A DNA stretch of 64,000 nt from Oxytricha trifallax (Eukaryota > Ciliophora > Spirotrichea > Sporadotrichida > Oxytrichidae). Every line of letters starts with the position of its first letter. The first letter of the stretch is position 1. The notes beneath the pieces are model-generated. The model searched no databases. It worked only from the letters and a program-made list of their open reading frames with translations, and was not told the DNA's origin. The stretch covers positions 82,838 to 146,837 of the forward strand of contig ARYC01000439.1 in the NCBI GenBank assembly GCA_000711775.1. The letters are read 5' to 3'. Shown piece by piece: positions 43,901 to 54,455 of this stretch. The translations under genes were made by a program, and so were the position numbers.

Positions 43901-46900
43901 AATAAATTATAATTTAGTTTTAATTTGACGAATTAAACTTTGTTGGTAAGCCAAGTTATTTGTCAAAGATATATTTTTCTACAGAGAGTATTGATATTCG
44001 GGGGGGGGGGGGCGATATCTGAACCTAAGCTGCAGTATCTGAACCTAATGTATTTTATTATAGGTTAAATATGTTTCCATACATGCTTCTAGTCAATTAA
44101 GGGTCTGAGAACACGAATAAACATCTTATGATAACGAGGGATCACTCTAAAGCGTAGAAAAAGTTACAAAGAGTATCTGTTTTATTGTAAAATTTTACAT
44201 TATTTTTATCTTTTTTTCGCATGTTTTTTTATTCAGTTTCTTTATTTTAAATTATAGAACATACACGAGTCGTTGTAAATAACATATCTTGCTATGAGTT
44301 ATATACTTTCTCATTGCATTTATGCTTGAAAATTAGTACAGATAGAATTTCATTATCTTGATTGATGTTATTTACAACGACTCGTGTATGTTCTATAATT
44401 TAAAATAAAGAAACTGAATAAAAAAACATGTGAAAAAAAGATAAAAATAATGTAAAATTTTACAATAAAACAGATACTCTTTGTAACTTTTTCTACCCTT
44501 TAGAGTGATCCCTCGTTATCATAAGATGTTTATTCGTGTTCTCAGACCCTTAATTGACGAGAAGAATGTATGGAAACATATTTTACCTATAATAAAATAA
44601 ATTAGGTTCAGATACTGCAGCTTAGGTTTAGATATCGCCCCCCCATACTTCTATGGTCTCATTCACAAAGGAAATACAATCTTGTAAGTTTCTTTGAAAA
44701 TGTATAATTTGATTTAGAACTCGAAGTAAGCATTGAATTCAGAGACTGTTAATCAGGAGAAGTAAATCTGAATAATTAGTGCCATACATGTTAAAAAGGA
44801 ATATATTCATTTGGCGCAAAATAAACTTAATGCAAATCATGTCCTCCTTTTCTTTAATAAAATATATTGCTTAAATTAAGTATGTCAGTAGATTTAATTT
44901 AAAAAAATGATATTCTTAAATGTTAGGTAAAACCTTCGCCACAAATAGGTCTCTTAAATTACTTATATTGTATTTTATCAAGATTTATTTTTTTTATCAA
45001 AGTAATGATCATTGAAATTAAAAGTAAAAATTTAAAAATCTAATATTATTATTTAACAAGACTAAATAGTTTAAAATTTTAATAATTTTCTAAAATAAAT
45101 AACAGCTAATTTATACGAGTTATTTTAATGTTAAGGAGGAGATATGACAATAGTTGACCCAGGATATTGGAGATCATTTAACTAATCAATTTAAGCCTTC
45201 AAATGCCTCAACAAATAAGCATGCTTGTAATCATTAATTATTTAAACTTATGTAGAGGTGGAATAGAATCTTAGTGCTCTGAGGGTTACCAAGGTCTTCT
45301 TTGCTCAAAATGCACTGGAGTATCAAATGATACTATTTATTATGTCCATTTAATTAATAAATATCACTATTTATGGCTCCACGGGACTAGGAGATTCAAA
45401 CAAAACAAAACGCAAAATATTATACTAATTTCCTATAATTAACATTTAAATATATAAATCAAAGTATATATTTAATATTTAAAACTTATCGTAAAAGGTT
45501 GAGTATTTTTTGTTAATAATATGGAATTTATTTACTAAGATTTTTAATAATCAGTTACTTTTATTTATTTTGATAATCTTTTTTATAAAATATTGAAATT
45601 TTTTAAATATAAATAAAAGTCAACCACAATAAATTTTTTAATTTTATTATTAAAATTAGGATAATATAAAAAGCATAAAATTCAAACTTGACTATATAAC
45701 TTCCATTAATTTGATTTTAATTCATTAAATTAATTTTATTCAATAAAAAATTAAATTATATTTATGCATAATTATTTTACTTCTTACCAAGATCATTATC
45801 AAATGCATGTTTAACTTAGTAAAAACAAATATTGCATTTACTGAATTTATAAATTATTAGAGCCTTTGAAGTATTTCAAATAAATTTCAATAAAATCCCA
45901 CTTTAAATTATTAAACTTTATTAATAAAATATACTTTATCTTTAATCACTCATATAATTTATTGTTATTTATTAGACAAAATAAATGATGTTACTTACTC
46001 ATCCTATTTCGCATAATATAATTGCTATTTAAAAATTGTTAGAAAATGAATACCTTATTGCTCTCTAATGTATTAAACAGATATTTTATGCAATTATAAG
46101 TGAATCTATATTCGATAAATTCTATATATGTTTGAACTAATTAATAAGATTTGGGGTTTTGATTGTTCTAAATGTGAAACATGATTATATAATATTTATA
46201 AATGCAAGTCGTTAACAATTTAGTTCCTAGCTTTCTTTTGAATTTAATTTAATTAAATAATCTTATTTCCTTTTTATTGCTCATATATATATCGTATCTG
46301 TCTTAGTAAGTGTTGATATTTTAAAGTATATTTAGTTCATTGATATAAAACCCAAAGAGAAACAATCCGCAAGCAGTAATGATAAGAATTATGACAAACT
46401 ACATTTAAGCAGTTTTGTTGGCAAAGTAATTTAATTTAAGATGGCCATAGAATAAAAACTCATATTTCTATTAAAATTTCAAGAATTTAAAAATTAAATT
46501 ATTATTGAGAATAAATTCATGGAAAACCTCTTTTGATCAATCGAAAGAAAGGATATTGAAGAAAAAAAGAAAGATTTACACCAGTGAAAATAAAATACGG
46601 AATTTAATTAAATAAATTTTATAAAAAGAACTTATATCTTATTTTAGAAATTCAAATATTCATAGACGCAGATTATATTTATTGACAGTAAGATTAAAAG
46701 ATATTCATTTTAATTTATAATAATTTTTTAGGATTAAAGTAAAATTAAAAAGGATTTTAGCATTAAAACACCTCAAATTGTAATTATAAAATAAAAATAA
46801 ATTTAATAAGAGCTTAAGTGAAAATAATGTCAATAGTATCGAATATCTATAATTTTATACATCAAATTTTTTATATTTTATAATAGAGCACAACTTTTAA

Positions 46901-49900
46901 AAATATAATATAAATATTAAACTCATAAACCAATCAATGTTATAGATAATTATTTTTATAATATTATAAATGTGTTAAGAGGATTTAATGTAGAGGATAT
47001 GTTAACATATTTCTCATATGCCTCAAGTTCTTAGGAAACCCTGTTGTCTTTTGATTGCATATATCTTTAACTTGGGTATCAAAGCGTATCTTAAAATGAG
47101 CTCAAATTGATTTTATATGGGATGCTTCCAGTCATTCTCTCATTAATTGGAACATTTATTTGGACTATAATCAAAATAACAATTATGAGAAAAGATAAAA
47201 ACTAAATAGGGGAAATATATATTATTTTTTTAAATTAAGAATATAGATATATTTATAAAATGATATACTATTTCTATAACTGGATAATTCTAAGTTTCAT
47301 TTTTAAAATTTTAATTTTAACTTTGGATTATCAATAAATAAGAAAGTAAAAGATAGAATATGGCAACTGAAACTAACCTAATTGAGAGGAGGAAAATGTT
47401 AGAGCCATCTTATAAGGAACAAATCAGTGAATTAGAAATTTCTTATTTTCTCGGTATAGTGACCAAGATGAAAGCTTGGTTTCTTATCCTTCAACAGTAG
47501 ACTACTAGAACCATAAAGCCAAAGATAAGTTTATTACTTTTTTAACACTAGTCGGTTTATTGTGCTAATGACATAGAAAGGACAAAGACTATATCGTGAA
47601 AGGTGGCAATCTTTTGAATAGATTTACCATATATTATTAAATACCTACACTAAAAAAGAAAAAGAGTCTTTGAGAGCATTATTACCACAAGGGGTGCTTT
47701 AGATTAGGAAAGAAGTAAAATGGCAGGCCGTGAATTTTCTGAGTTTAATCATCTGGTAACAAAAGATTTACGAGAACATTAACTATCAAGTAGTTCATAA
47801 TAAAAATGGATGGTTTGATTGAGTATTAAACAAGGATATATTAATCTGATTTATTATTATAGTTAACTACGCTTATTTTGATTAAAATATATAATATTTG
47901 AATGTTGATATATCAATGCATTTATTTACATTAGTTTTATCTTTTAATAACTGTTTTAATATAAATATATATTAAAAATTATGAAAAAATAATATATTTT
48001 CATCTACTTTTAAAGTAATTCTAAATATATTTCATAATTAGATTCAATAAAAAATTAGTAAAAATATTTAGCAATTATCAATTCATTTGCTTGATTAAAT
48101 AAATAATTATATTTATACGATTTTTATATACAAAATTAATAGAGTTTTATAGTAATATAAATTAGTTATTTATTATTAAACAGAAATTTTTTAATAAAAG
48201 AATACCCTAAAACTTCTATTGCATATATAAATATATATAAATTTCTCTTTAATGGAAAAAATAGAAATTACAGCAATGATTGTTAATTATTTGTGCTACC
48301 CCCAAATAATCACTATGATGTTTTCTTTATTTAAATAATATTAATATGATTATAGTTTATTTGACTGCTATAAACTAGATTACAGTATTTCCTATTTAAA
48401 GAGAGATATGGATATTATTTGCTGGAAAGATCATCACAATAAGCTGATCATATCAATTTAACATTTATTATAGTTAATTATTATATTAACAAAGTTTCCT
48501 GGGAATTTAATTGAATCGTCTCATTATTTATTATAATATTAAAATACTCCTATTAAATAATATTGACACTAAAATTTCTATTAAAATAATAAATTTATTT
48601 CATTTTTTTTCTTTAAATATAAAATAAATTCACTTATATTGCTCCTATTTTATAAAAGTTTTCTTTCTAAAGATTTTTTTAAAAACATAGTGTTTAAAGT
48701 TTTCAACATAGTTTATTATATACGATTAATTATAAAATTGGTCTACCATTTATTTTTGTCTGGACTTTATTAGTACCAATCCTACTTATAAAGAAAATAC
48801 ATGGAGCAAGGAAAAATCTTCGAAACTTAATTATAAAATAATAATCTTGAAGATAAAAGGATTCTTAAAATTTATGGTTTGTATTATATTGGTTTGAGAA
48901 ATGAAGTCTTCTACTAAATTAATAGAAATATTATTTTTATTATTTTTTTACTGGGAGCTCATCGTTGCTAATTTAAGAAAACTTCTGTTTATTATGTGCT
49001 CAACAATTCTTGCTACCTAGAAGGCATAATTTAGAGTAAGGATTTTATTATTAATTTATCAAACTAGGGCTATCTTGGATTGTTAGTTCTTTTTGTAAAT
49101 AACTAATTGTGCAACAGATTTTCACCTTATATCGACTCTAAAATGAATACTATTGAATATCATTCTACATTTGCTTCTGTAAGATATATTTTTATAACAA
49201 CCATTACAGATCTTTACATTAAATAAAATATAAATTTAAACTAATAAATATAATTGTTTGGAGGATTGTTCTTTTTAGAAGATGAAATCTAAAATATTGA
49301 TACTATAATATTTTTGAGGGGGAATCGATGTAACTTTCATGAAATATTGTAAAATTTCTCAATATATGAGAGTTAATGGATGTTTAAATAAATAAATATA
49401 GTTTGCTTGAAGATAATGATTAAGATTCTAACAAATTTATAAAAATGCATTTTTTATATGGGCCAGGAAACTACCCTCTTGGGGGCAGGAAACTTCCCCT
49501 TCTCCCCATATTTTTTAATAACATTAGATGAAAATAAGTATATAACTTTTTTTAAAAAAATAATTACATCCTATTAATAATGAGACATTCTTGATGTTTC
49601 TATTCTTTATGATATTATCATACAACCTCTTTTTCCTAAGTCTTTGGATATACTCCTTCAATTTAAATTATATAAAAATATATAATATTCAGTAAGATAA
49701 TAATAGAAACCCACATGTAAAAACTAAAAAGGATCACTTGCATAAGAAATTTAAAAATTTTTCGAAAGGCTATTGAGAAGGATTCGCTATAAAAATTAAA
49801 ACCTGTTTAAAATGAAGATAATTATTTTGGTTAACAACAAAAAGAACTAAGTATAATCGAATTTTTCAGCTCTTAAAGAGAACTATTGAGTTCTGAAAAT

Positions 49901-50020
49901 TAAATGCAAGAAATATAATTAGCCAAAAAGAATAGAAAAATCTAAAATAATCTTAAGAAAGTCAAGATATATTAAAAACCCTTATACAGTTTAAATCAAT
50001 CTTAATTAATATACTATTGA
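34940..50020 (+). CDS. very large surface protein gene dispersed over ~15 kb (beta-helix + Cys-rich + multi-TM)
   Basis: Coding-like segments on the plus strand, separated by AT-rich non-coding DNA, follow one consistent protein order. They start with extracellular segments near 34,940 (MDCVTHCPNSTI), 35,244 (MLDDAIRESFNNFPGNPNYL) and 35,480. Beta-helix repeats follow (36.0-42.9 kb), then Cys-rich repeats (44.7-45.3 kb), then a multi-TM region (46.3-49.2 kb) and a Gln/Lys-rich cytosolic tail ending TGA 50018-50020. Large ciliate membrane proteins with this architecture are known from macronuclear genomes, and I recognise the pattern rather than a named gene. A hydrophobic ATG-initiated stretch at 33,560 (MNILICLFLSIFMNN) could be its signal peptide. 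The interruptions are too many and too long to be this organism's introns, so most are probably IESs. Exact joins are unresolved. Confidence 0.7.
36000..42900 (+). CDS. beta-helix repeat pieces of the large surface protein
   Basis: Main pieces are about 36,000-36,230 (MKNITFIEKFSVKYDQMNAL), 36,580-37,120 (NLTFTNNQLIDIKWPF, VIIENNYFENCQTD), 37,870-38,940, 40,250-40,550 (KNNVSINTQHNLILSQSNSF), 41,380-41,520, 42,310-42,475 (SANGNGGAVYVSNQQ) and 42,597-42,850 (SYSENEAPYGKDYASYP). The longest, 37,870-38,940, has repeated F.NN/GG.I.. units such as FYNCIFKNNYAIKGGLFFTQ and FAFRGGVIYVESEGSAQI. This spacing is typical of right-handed parallel beta-helix (PMP-like) repeats. Intervening stretches are AT-rich with no coding signal. 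Confidence 0.7.
43555..43880. other. GC-richer non-coding island of unknown nature
   Basis: About 320 bp with markedly higher G+C than the surrounding AT-rich DNA. No frame is coding-like under the ciliate code. It lies just left of the foldback element, inside an interruption of the large surface-protein gene. I see no tRNA cloverleaf. A relic of a transposable element is possible. Confidence 0.4.
44006..44644. mobile_element. foldback (MITE-like) element with 280-bp inverted arms
   Basis: The left arm 44006-44285 and right arm 44365-44644 are inverted copies with only scattered mismatches (roughly 97% identical by eye), separated by a 79-bp loop. The outer ends are a G/C homopolymer (13 G on the left starting at 44000, 7 C on the right) followed by CGATATCT. 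A short internal repeat, TATCTGAACCTAA, occurs twice near each end. It has no coding capacity. It sits between beta-helix and Cys-rich pieces of the large surface-protein gene, so it must be removed together with an IES. No clear target duplication was identified. Confidence 0.85.
44660..45340 (+). CDS. Cys-rich (GCC2/GCC3-like) pieces of the large surface protein
   Basis: The piece at about 44,660-44,880 reads IEFRDCQSGEVNLNNQCHTC then QKGIYSFGAKQTQCKSCPP. The piece at about 45,120-45,220 reads GGDMTIVDPGYWRSFNQSI. The piece at about 45,255-45,335 reads GGIESQCSEGYQGLLCSKC. The CxxC.G.YS…C..C spacing followed by PGYWR and C..GY.G.LC..C is the arrangement seen in ciliate membrane proteins between the beta-helix ectodomain and the TM region. 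The two gaps (44.88-45.12 and 45.22-45.255 kb) do not code. Confidence 0.75.
46320..49200 (+). CDS. multi-TM pieces of the large surface protein
   Basis: Pieces lie at about 46,330-46,440 (DIKPKEKQSASSNDKNYDKL), 46,990-47,220 (SYASSSQETLLSFDCIYLQL, then TM LPVILSLIGTFIWTIIKI), 47,420-47,800 and 48,250-48,460 (MIVNYLCYPQIITMMFSLF). More lie at 48,720-48,900 (IGLPFIFVWTLLVPILLIKK, then LKIYGLYYIGLRNEVFYQ) and 48,950-49,090 (FYWELIVANLRKLLFIMCST). The order and spacing match the C-terminal half of one polytopic protein. Each piece ends in AT-rich DNA of 30-500 bp. Confidence 0.7.
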
Positions 50021-50570
50021 TCATCTTATATAAATTTATTTGAAACTCTAATTTTAATCTAAAATTATGATTTTTTTAATAATAAATTTTTATAATAATC
50101 GATTTTTAGTGCAAAATTAATAATAGGCTTGAAAGTTTCCAGACCCAAAAAGGTCTTTTCTTATCACACCCGGATGTTTCCTGCCCATGCATAAAAATAT
50201 ATAATATGTATAAACTTCTCAAAATTTATTTCACAAGTATAGATAAAATTATTTATAACCTAGCATCCAATATCTTTTCTACTTTGATCAAGATTTTAAA
50301 TATCAATGAAAATACATTAATTATTTATAAAAATAATTAGTTAAAAAATGTTTTGAATATATAATTAGACAAAGAATAAATATAAAACTTGAAAATTTAA
50401 TATATTATAAATAGTTTTTTATATATGGTAATTGAAATTGAAATTTGCATTTATAATTTCTTATATTATTATAGCCAAATAATATAAATTTGAATGTTGG
50501 GGGCAGGAAATTACCGAAGGTGCAAGAAATTTTTGTTGTAACTTTCTCCCCTTATTAATTACCAATCGAT
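49460..50570. repeat. dispersed GGGGCAGGAAA(C/T)T(A/T)CC motif
   Basis: A short, conspicuously GC-rich motif recurs at about 49,463-49,510 (twice), 50,139-50,190 (inverted, GTTTCCTGCCC) and 50,499-50,560, each time near a run such as CTTCTCCCC. It stands out strongly against the AT-rich background. Three copies bracket the C-terminal tail piece of the large gene. Its nature is unknown. Confidence 0.5.
49700..50020 (+). CDS. C-terminal cytosolic tail of the large surface protein
   Basis: A TGA-free frame rich in Lys, Gln and Ser (KDSLQKLKPVQNEDNYFGQQ, then LSIIEFFSSQRELLSSENQM) ending at TGA 50018-50020. The composition resembles the tails of the same protein type. Assignment to this gene rests on position and orientation. 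Confidence 0.5.
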
Positions 50571-50966
50571 CCTTTTAAGACAGCTGAATTTAAAATAAAT
50601 AACTTACATTAAATATTTATAATATTACAATAAATAAAGTATTAATTTAAAAAATCTACATATCTATATTATTTAAGGGATTAAATTCCACAACTGTATC
50701 TCCCTTTAAAGTTAAAATTTAAATTATAAATAAAAAATTATATTTAAAGGATATGATTCAGACTATAAAGAAAAATAAAATGGGTAATAATGAATTTATA
50801 AAATTTAGATCAAATTAAAATAATATTATAATATTTAATTATGACATTAACTTTCGCAAGATTTTCTATTATGAATATAAATTTAATTTAAATAAGAAGA
50901 ATATGTAAATTAAATTAAAAAAATGTATACAGTTAATTCCTTAATAAGGTAAATCAATTATTCTAA

Positions 50967-51297
50967 TATTGATAAAATAGATAAAATTAGGAAATTCTAG
51001 AAATACAAATACATTTTTATAATACTAGTAATTACAACTGGCACTGATTAGATCAGCTATTAATTATAATTTGATTTAGTGCACTTTTAATTTTAAATAT
51101 CTTTAATAATTATAACCAAATTGTACAAATTGTACGATTGTACAGATCTACTAATTAGTTTTTTTTTTTAAATTAAGGCGTACCTATTAAATTGTACAAT
51201 TGTACGATTGTACAATTTTAGATTTAGTTTTTTTAAAAATCAGATTGTACAAAAGTGTGAGGAGAGTGATTAGGTTGAATATTATTAATTAATTACA
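50967..51297 (+). repeat. left terminal inverted repeat of the Rep element
   Basis: 331 bp, mirrored at 52788-53119 with very few differences, the first being G/A beyond the inner edge. The inner edge is ATTAATTAATTACA. Confidence 0.9.
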
Positions 51298-51345
51298 GTA
51301 ATAATGAGCAAGATGAAAATGTACATTTTTTCTTCAATGACTTGA

Positions 51346-52755
51346 TCATTTCTTCTTTTTAGGCTGAATGTCGTTTGCCCCCACTTATGTGCTATCTATC
51401 ACTGTCTCCTCATCAAGCATCAACTCTGCGTCCCCATCATTGATCAATCTCTGCCGGAAGTACAATGCGAGCTCAACCTCACCGAAAGGGAACTTCTCAT
51501 CTTCTCTCATCATTTCTTCTGTGAACTCTGCTGTCAACATTCTTGTCTCGAAGGATTTCTTGTCTAAGCTGCTCATCTGGCTAAAGGGGAACTGATTTGA
51601 AATAGCAAGTTTCTGGCACTTCTAGAATCTCACAACAGGTGCTTTTTATTTTAGGTTCACAGGGAAGCCTTCCCCCTCAAAGAATCTTTTTAAGTCGTCA
51701 ATTTTGTCGATATCATAGAAAATGTCCCTCTTTATTTCGTCGATTACAACCAGCTATGGTTACTGCTGAGAAGTACTCGAGTCCATACAGAAAGATCTAT
51801 TGAGTATTCTGAAATCTTCGGTGATAAAGATCTTTCTGATGTGTTTTGCAAGAGTAGTCTTTCCCGTATTAGGCTCCCCGAAGAACCAAATAACGTTCAC
51901 TTTGTCAGGGCATTTCCTAAAGATAACTCTGTAGAGCTTGTCTACGACATCGAAGTACAGCATTTTCATTAGCTAGCTTTAGTCAAGTCTTATAAAATTT
52001 TGTGATTAGGTATCGAATCGTTGAAGGAAACTATATAGTGACTGGAACTTTGTTTGCTGTGGCTCTGTTTTCGACTGCAATTTCTATTCGTAGCCCTGGT
52101 ATGTAAAAAGCAGCTTGTGATTCTTGACTATTTGATCGCACATCTCGCTATCGTCCTGATACATTCTGTACATATCCTCCACAGTGCTAACCTATTATGA
52201 TCTTACTAACTCTTTGTATTGGTCTGAAATCCTTCGTTGTGATTGCGAAGAACTCCTTGATGATTAACTTTTGATTTCTTCGCTTTTAGTCTGAACCTTT
52301 GCAAATGCGAGAAATTCTTAGAAATTCTACATATCCCCACAGTCTAGTGTAAGGCTTCCATTCATCTCGTATAGTTTCTTGAGCATCACTTATCCAATTT
52401 AGGTAAAGGATAATGGTAGACTTTTTAGTGCTTTGTATCCTAAATAGTCTTGCTTGCTAAAATAGTTTTTTGTAAGTCCAATGCCATTTTGCTTCACGTG
52501 AATAGAGAGGTACTGCTATACTATGTTGTCATCAGTTGTACTGCGGAATATGAGCGCGTGGCTAAACCTCGATGTTTTCTTAGATACTGCTTCTTCAACT
52601 TGAGAATGCATTTGTCTTTCTTCTTCAGTCTTGATGGCGAATACAATTATCTGCCTCTCATTTGATTTTTACTATGATTTTTATTTCAGTTGCTGCTTCA
52701 TCTCCATATATTTTATGTTTGCTTCTGAGATTTTCTTATTCATTTTTAAAACCAT
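51346..52755 (-). CDS. Rep-like superfamily-3 helicase protein (469 aa)
   Basis: ATG 52753-52755 (MVLKMNKKISEANIKYMEMK) to TGA 51346-51348 is 470 codons with no frameshift and no intron; many TAA/TAG codons are read as Gln. The helicase core starts at about residue 285. Walker A is GEPNTGKTT (residues 293-301), Walker B is LVVIDE (Asp338/Glu339), motif C is KLAISNQF with the characteristic Asn, and a downstream arginine lies in SFETRM. This motif set is that of SF3 helicases of CRESS-DNA-virus or parvovirus type Reps. The N-terminal ~230 residues are Gln/Ser-rich. I could not identify convincing HUH nickase motifs there; IHV near residue 93 and YLGYK near residue 113 are only weak candidates. 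The C-terminus ends in a Lys run, possibly a nuclear signal. The gene is GC-richer than its flanks and appears to be under selection. Confidence 0.85.
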
Positions 52756-52787
52756 TTTTGTTCTCCCATTTGAATAATCATTTTAAT

Positions 52788-53119
52788 TGTAATTAATTAA
52801 TAATATTCAACCTAATCACTCTCCTCACACTTTTGTACAATCTGATTTTAAAAAAAACTAAATCTAAAATTGTACAATCGTACAATTGTACAATTTAATA
52901 GGTACGCCTTAATTTAAAAAAAAAAAACTAATTAGTAGATCTGTACAATCGTACAATTTGTACAATTTGGTTATAATTATTAAAGATATTTAAAATTAAA
53001 AGTGCACTAAATCAAATTATAATTAATAGCTGATCTAATCAGTGCCAGTTGTAATTACTAGTATTATAAAAATGTATTTGTATTTCTAGAAATTCCTAAT
53101 TTTATCTATTTTATCAATA
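52788..53119 (-). repeat. right terminal inverted repeat of the Rep element
   Basis: 332 bp partner of the left arm. It lies immediately upstream of the Rep gene start (52755), so it must contain the gene's promoter, with iterons from about 75 bp upstream of the ATG. Confidence 0.9.
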
Positions 53120-53429
53120 ATATTCAATATTTAGTTATAAAATAGGTTAATAGTGCTTTGTACTACATTAAGTCTTATCGTGGGTAGGTAGAGGGATACT
53201 GTTGTTAATCGCAATAAGAGCTAGTCGATGAAGTTTAATCAAATGGTTAAATGCTGAAGAACCAAAACCCCAAAACTCTTTCAGTAGTTTGATTAAGTTT
53301 TTTATTGATAAAAGGATGCAATTAAAGCATACTTTATTAAGGTTTTAATAGGGTTTTGGGGTTTATAGTTTAAATATCAGAAATTTAAGTAAATATATGC
53401 GAGATTTGGGGTGAGTTTATGATAGTGAG

Positions 53430-54449
53430 TATAAAGATATATTATTTAAGTTGCGTTATGGATATGATGATTGCAGTGAGTGATCAACTCAAACCTATTC
53501 TTAACTAGATTTCTAAAGAAAGGCTCTTTCATATAACTCCCGCTACTGTTAGGTCTCACTGTCTATTAGCCTTGAATTTAAAAAGATGATATCTTAATTC
53601 TAAGACAAAGAGACCCTTAAAATTTTAGCAGCATCATTCCGATTATGTTTTTAATGATAATACTCTTAAATACTGGGCTCTTTTCTCTCTGGCCTAGAGA
53701 GCTGTGATGTTTCATACCGAATTTCCTAAGCTTCATATCTCTACTTAATCCATAGCTATCATATATAAAAATAATGGAATATCTTACAAGATAGTCAATC
53801 GCATAAAAAGAGTGATTGGCTTTAATTCTCCATTTTATAAGGATAATTTAAATTATTTATTCGATTAAATGCAGAGGTCTTAAGTTGATAATATAAAGTT
53901 CATACACGCTGATTAGGCAGTATTCACCTTTAATACTTTCACATCAAGGTCTAGGTACAAGAGGTTTAGCAATATAGAAGTTAATGACTAAAAGGTTAAG
54001 GTTTAAGCTCATGCTATTCTCGGTAAAATCATTGAGGATAATGAGCTAGAGATGTTTGTTATCCACTCTCGCTCAATATAGACGAGTAATATTTATTTTT
54101 CCTACAATAGCTCAGATATAAGTACACTGACTAAGAGATCATTCTGTTTGTATAAAATTTATCAGTCAATAAAACTAAAGACTCAAGGAAGAAATATGAA
54201 AGATTAAACATAAAACCTGTATTTAATGTTCCCTACAGTCCTCAGTAAAATGGAATTGAATAATATTGGGGGTTATTGAAAGGCCTCTACAAGAAACTTC
54301 TACTCTGTCCCTTGATGCACGACTTGAAGATAGATACAGTAGATTTTATTAAGAGTGCAACTAAAATAGTAAGCAATGATAAAGCAAAAGTATGTGCTAG
54401 AGAAGGGAGATTTTTTGTTTATAAATAAGTTCTAGATTTAAACGAATGA
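53430..54449 (+). pseudogene. decayed TBE 42-kDa transposase
   Basis: Aligns along its length with the intact transposase. A frameshift/TGA occurs near 53,475-53,490 and another shift near 54,085-54,095. The first catalytic Asp is kept in HADQAVF. The second is replaced by Gln (codon TAA at 54153-54155, FVQNLSV). The Glu remains in NGIEQYWG. The final stop TGA 54447-54449 follows the conserved VYKQVLDLNE. With the second Asp lost and frames broken it cannot be an active transposase. Confidence 0.9.
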
Positions 54450-54455
54450 ATAAGT

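Larger units (their letters stand above)
50967..53119. mobile_element. Rep-helicase element with long terminal inverted repeats and GTAC iterons
   Basis: A 2153-bp unit. The left arm 50967-51297 (331 bp) is an almost perfect inverted copy of the right arm 52788-53119. Each arm contains three clusters of a GTAC-centred palindromic iteron (TTGTAC(A/G)AT repeated in tandem): 51120-51146, 51190-51217 and 51244-51254 on the left, and the mirror positions 52942-52966, 52869-52895 and 52831-52842 on the right. The single gene between the arms fills almost the whole interior and is intact. Rep-like helicase plus iterons in terminal repeats suggests self-directed replication, as in Rep-encoding viruses or plasmids. 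No capsid-like gene is present. A target duplication is not obvious. Confidence 0.88.
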
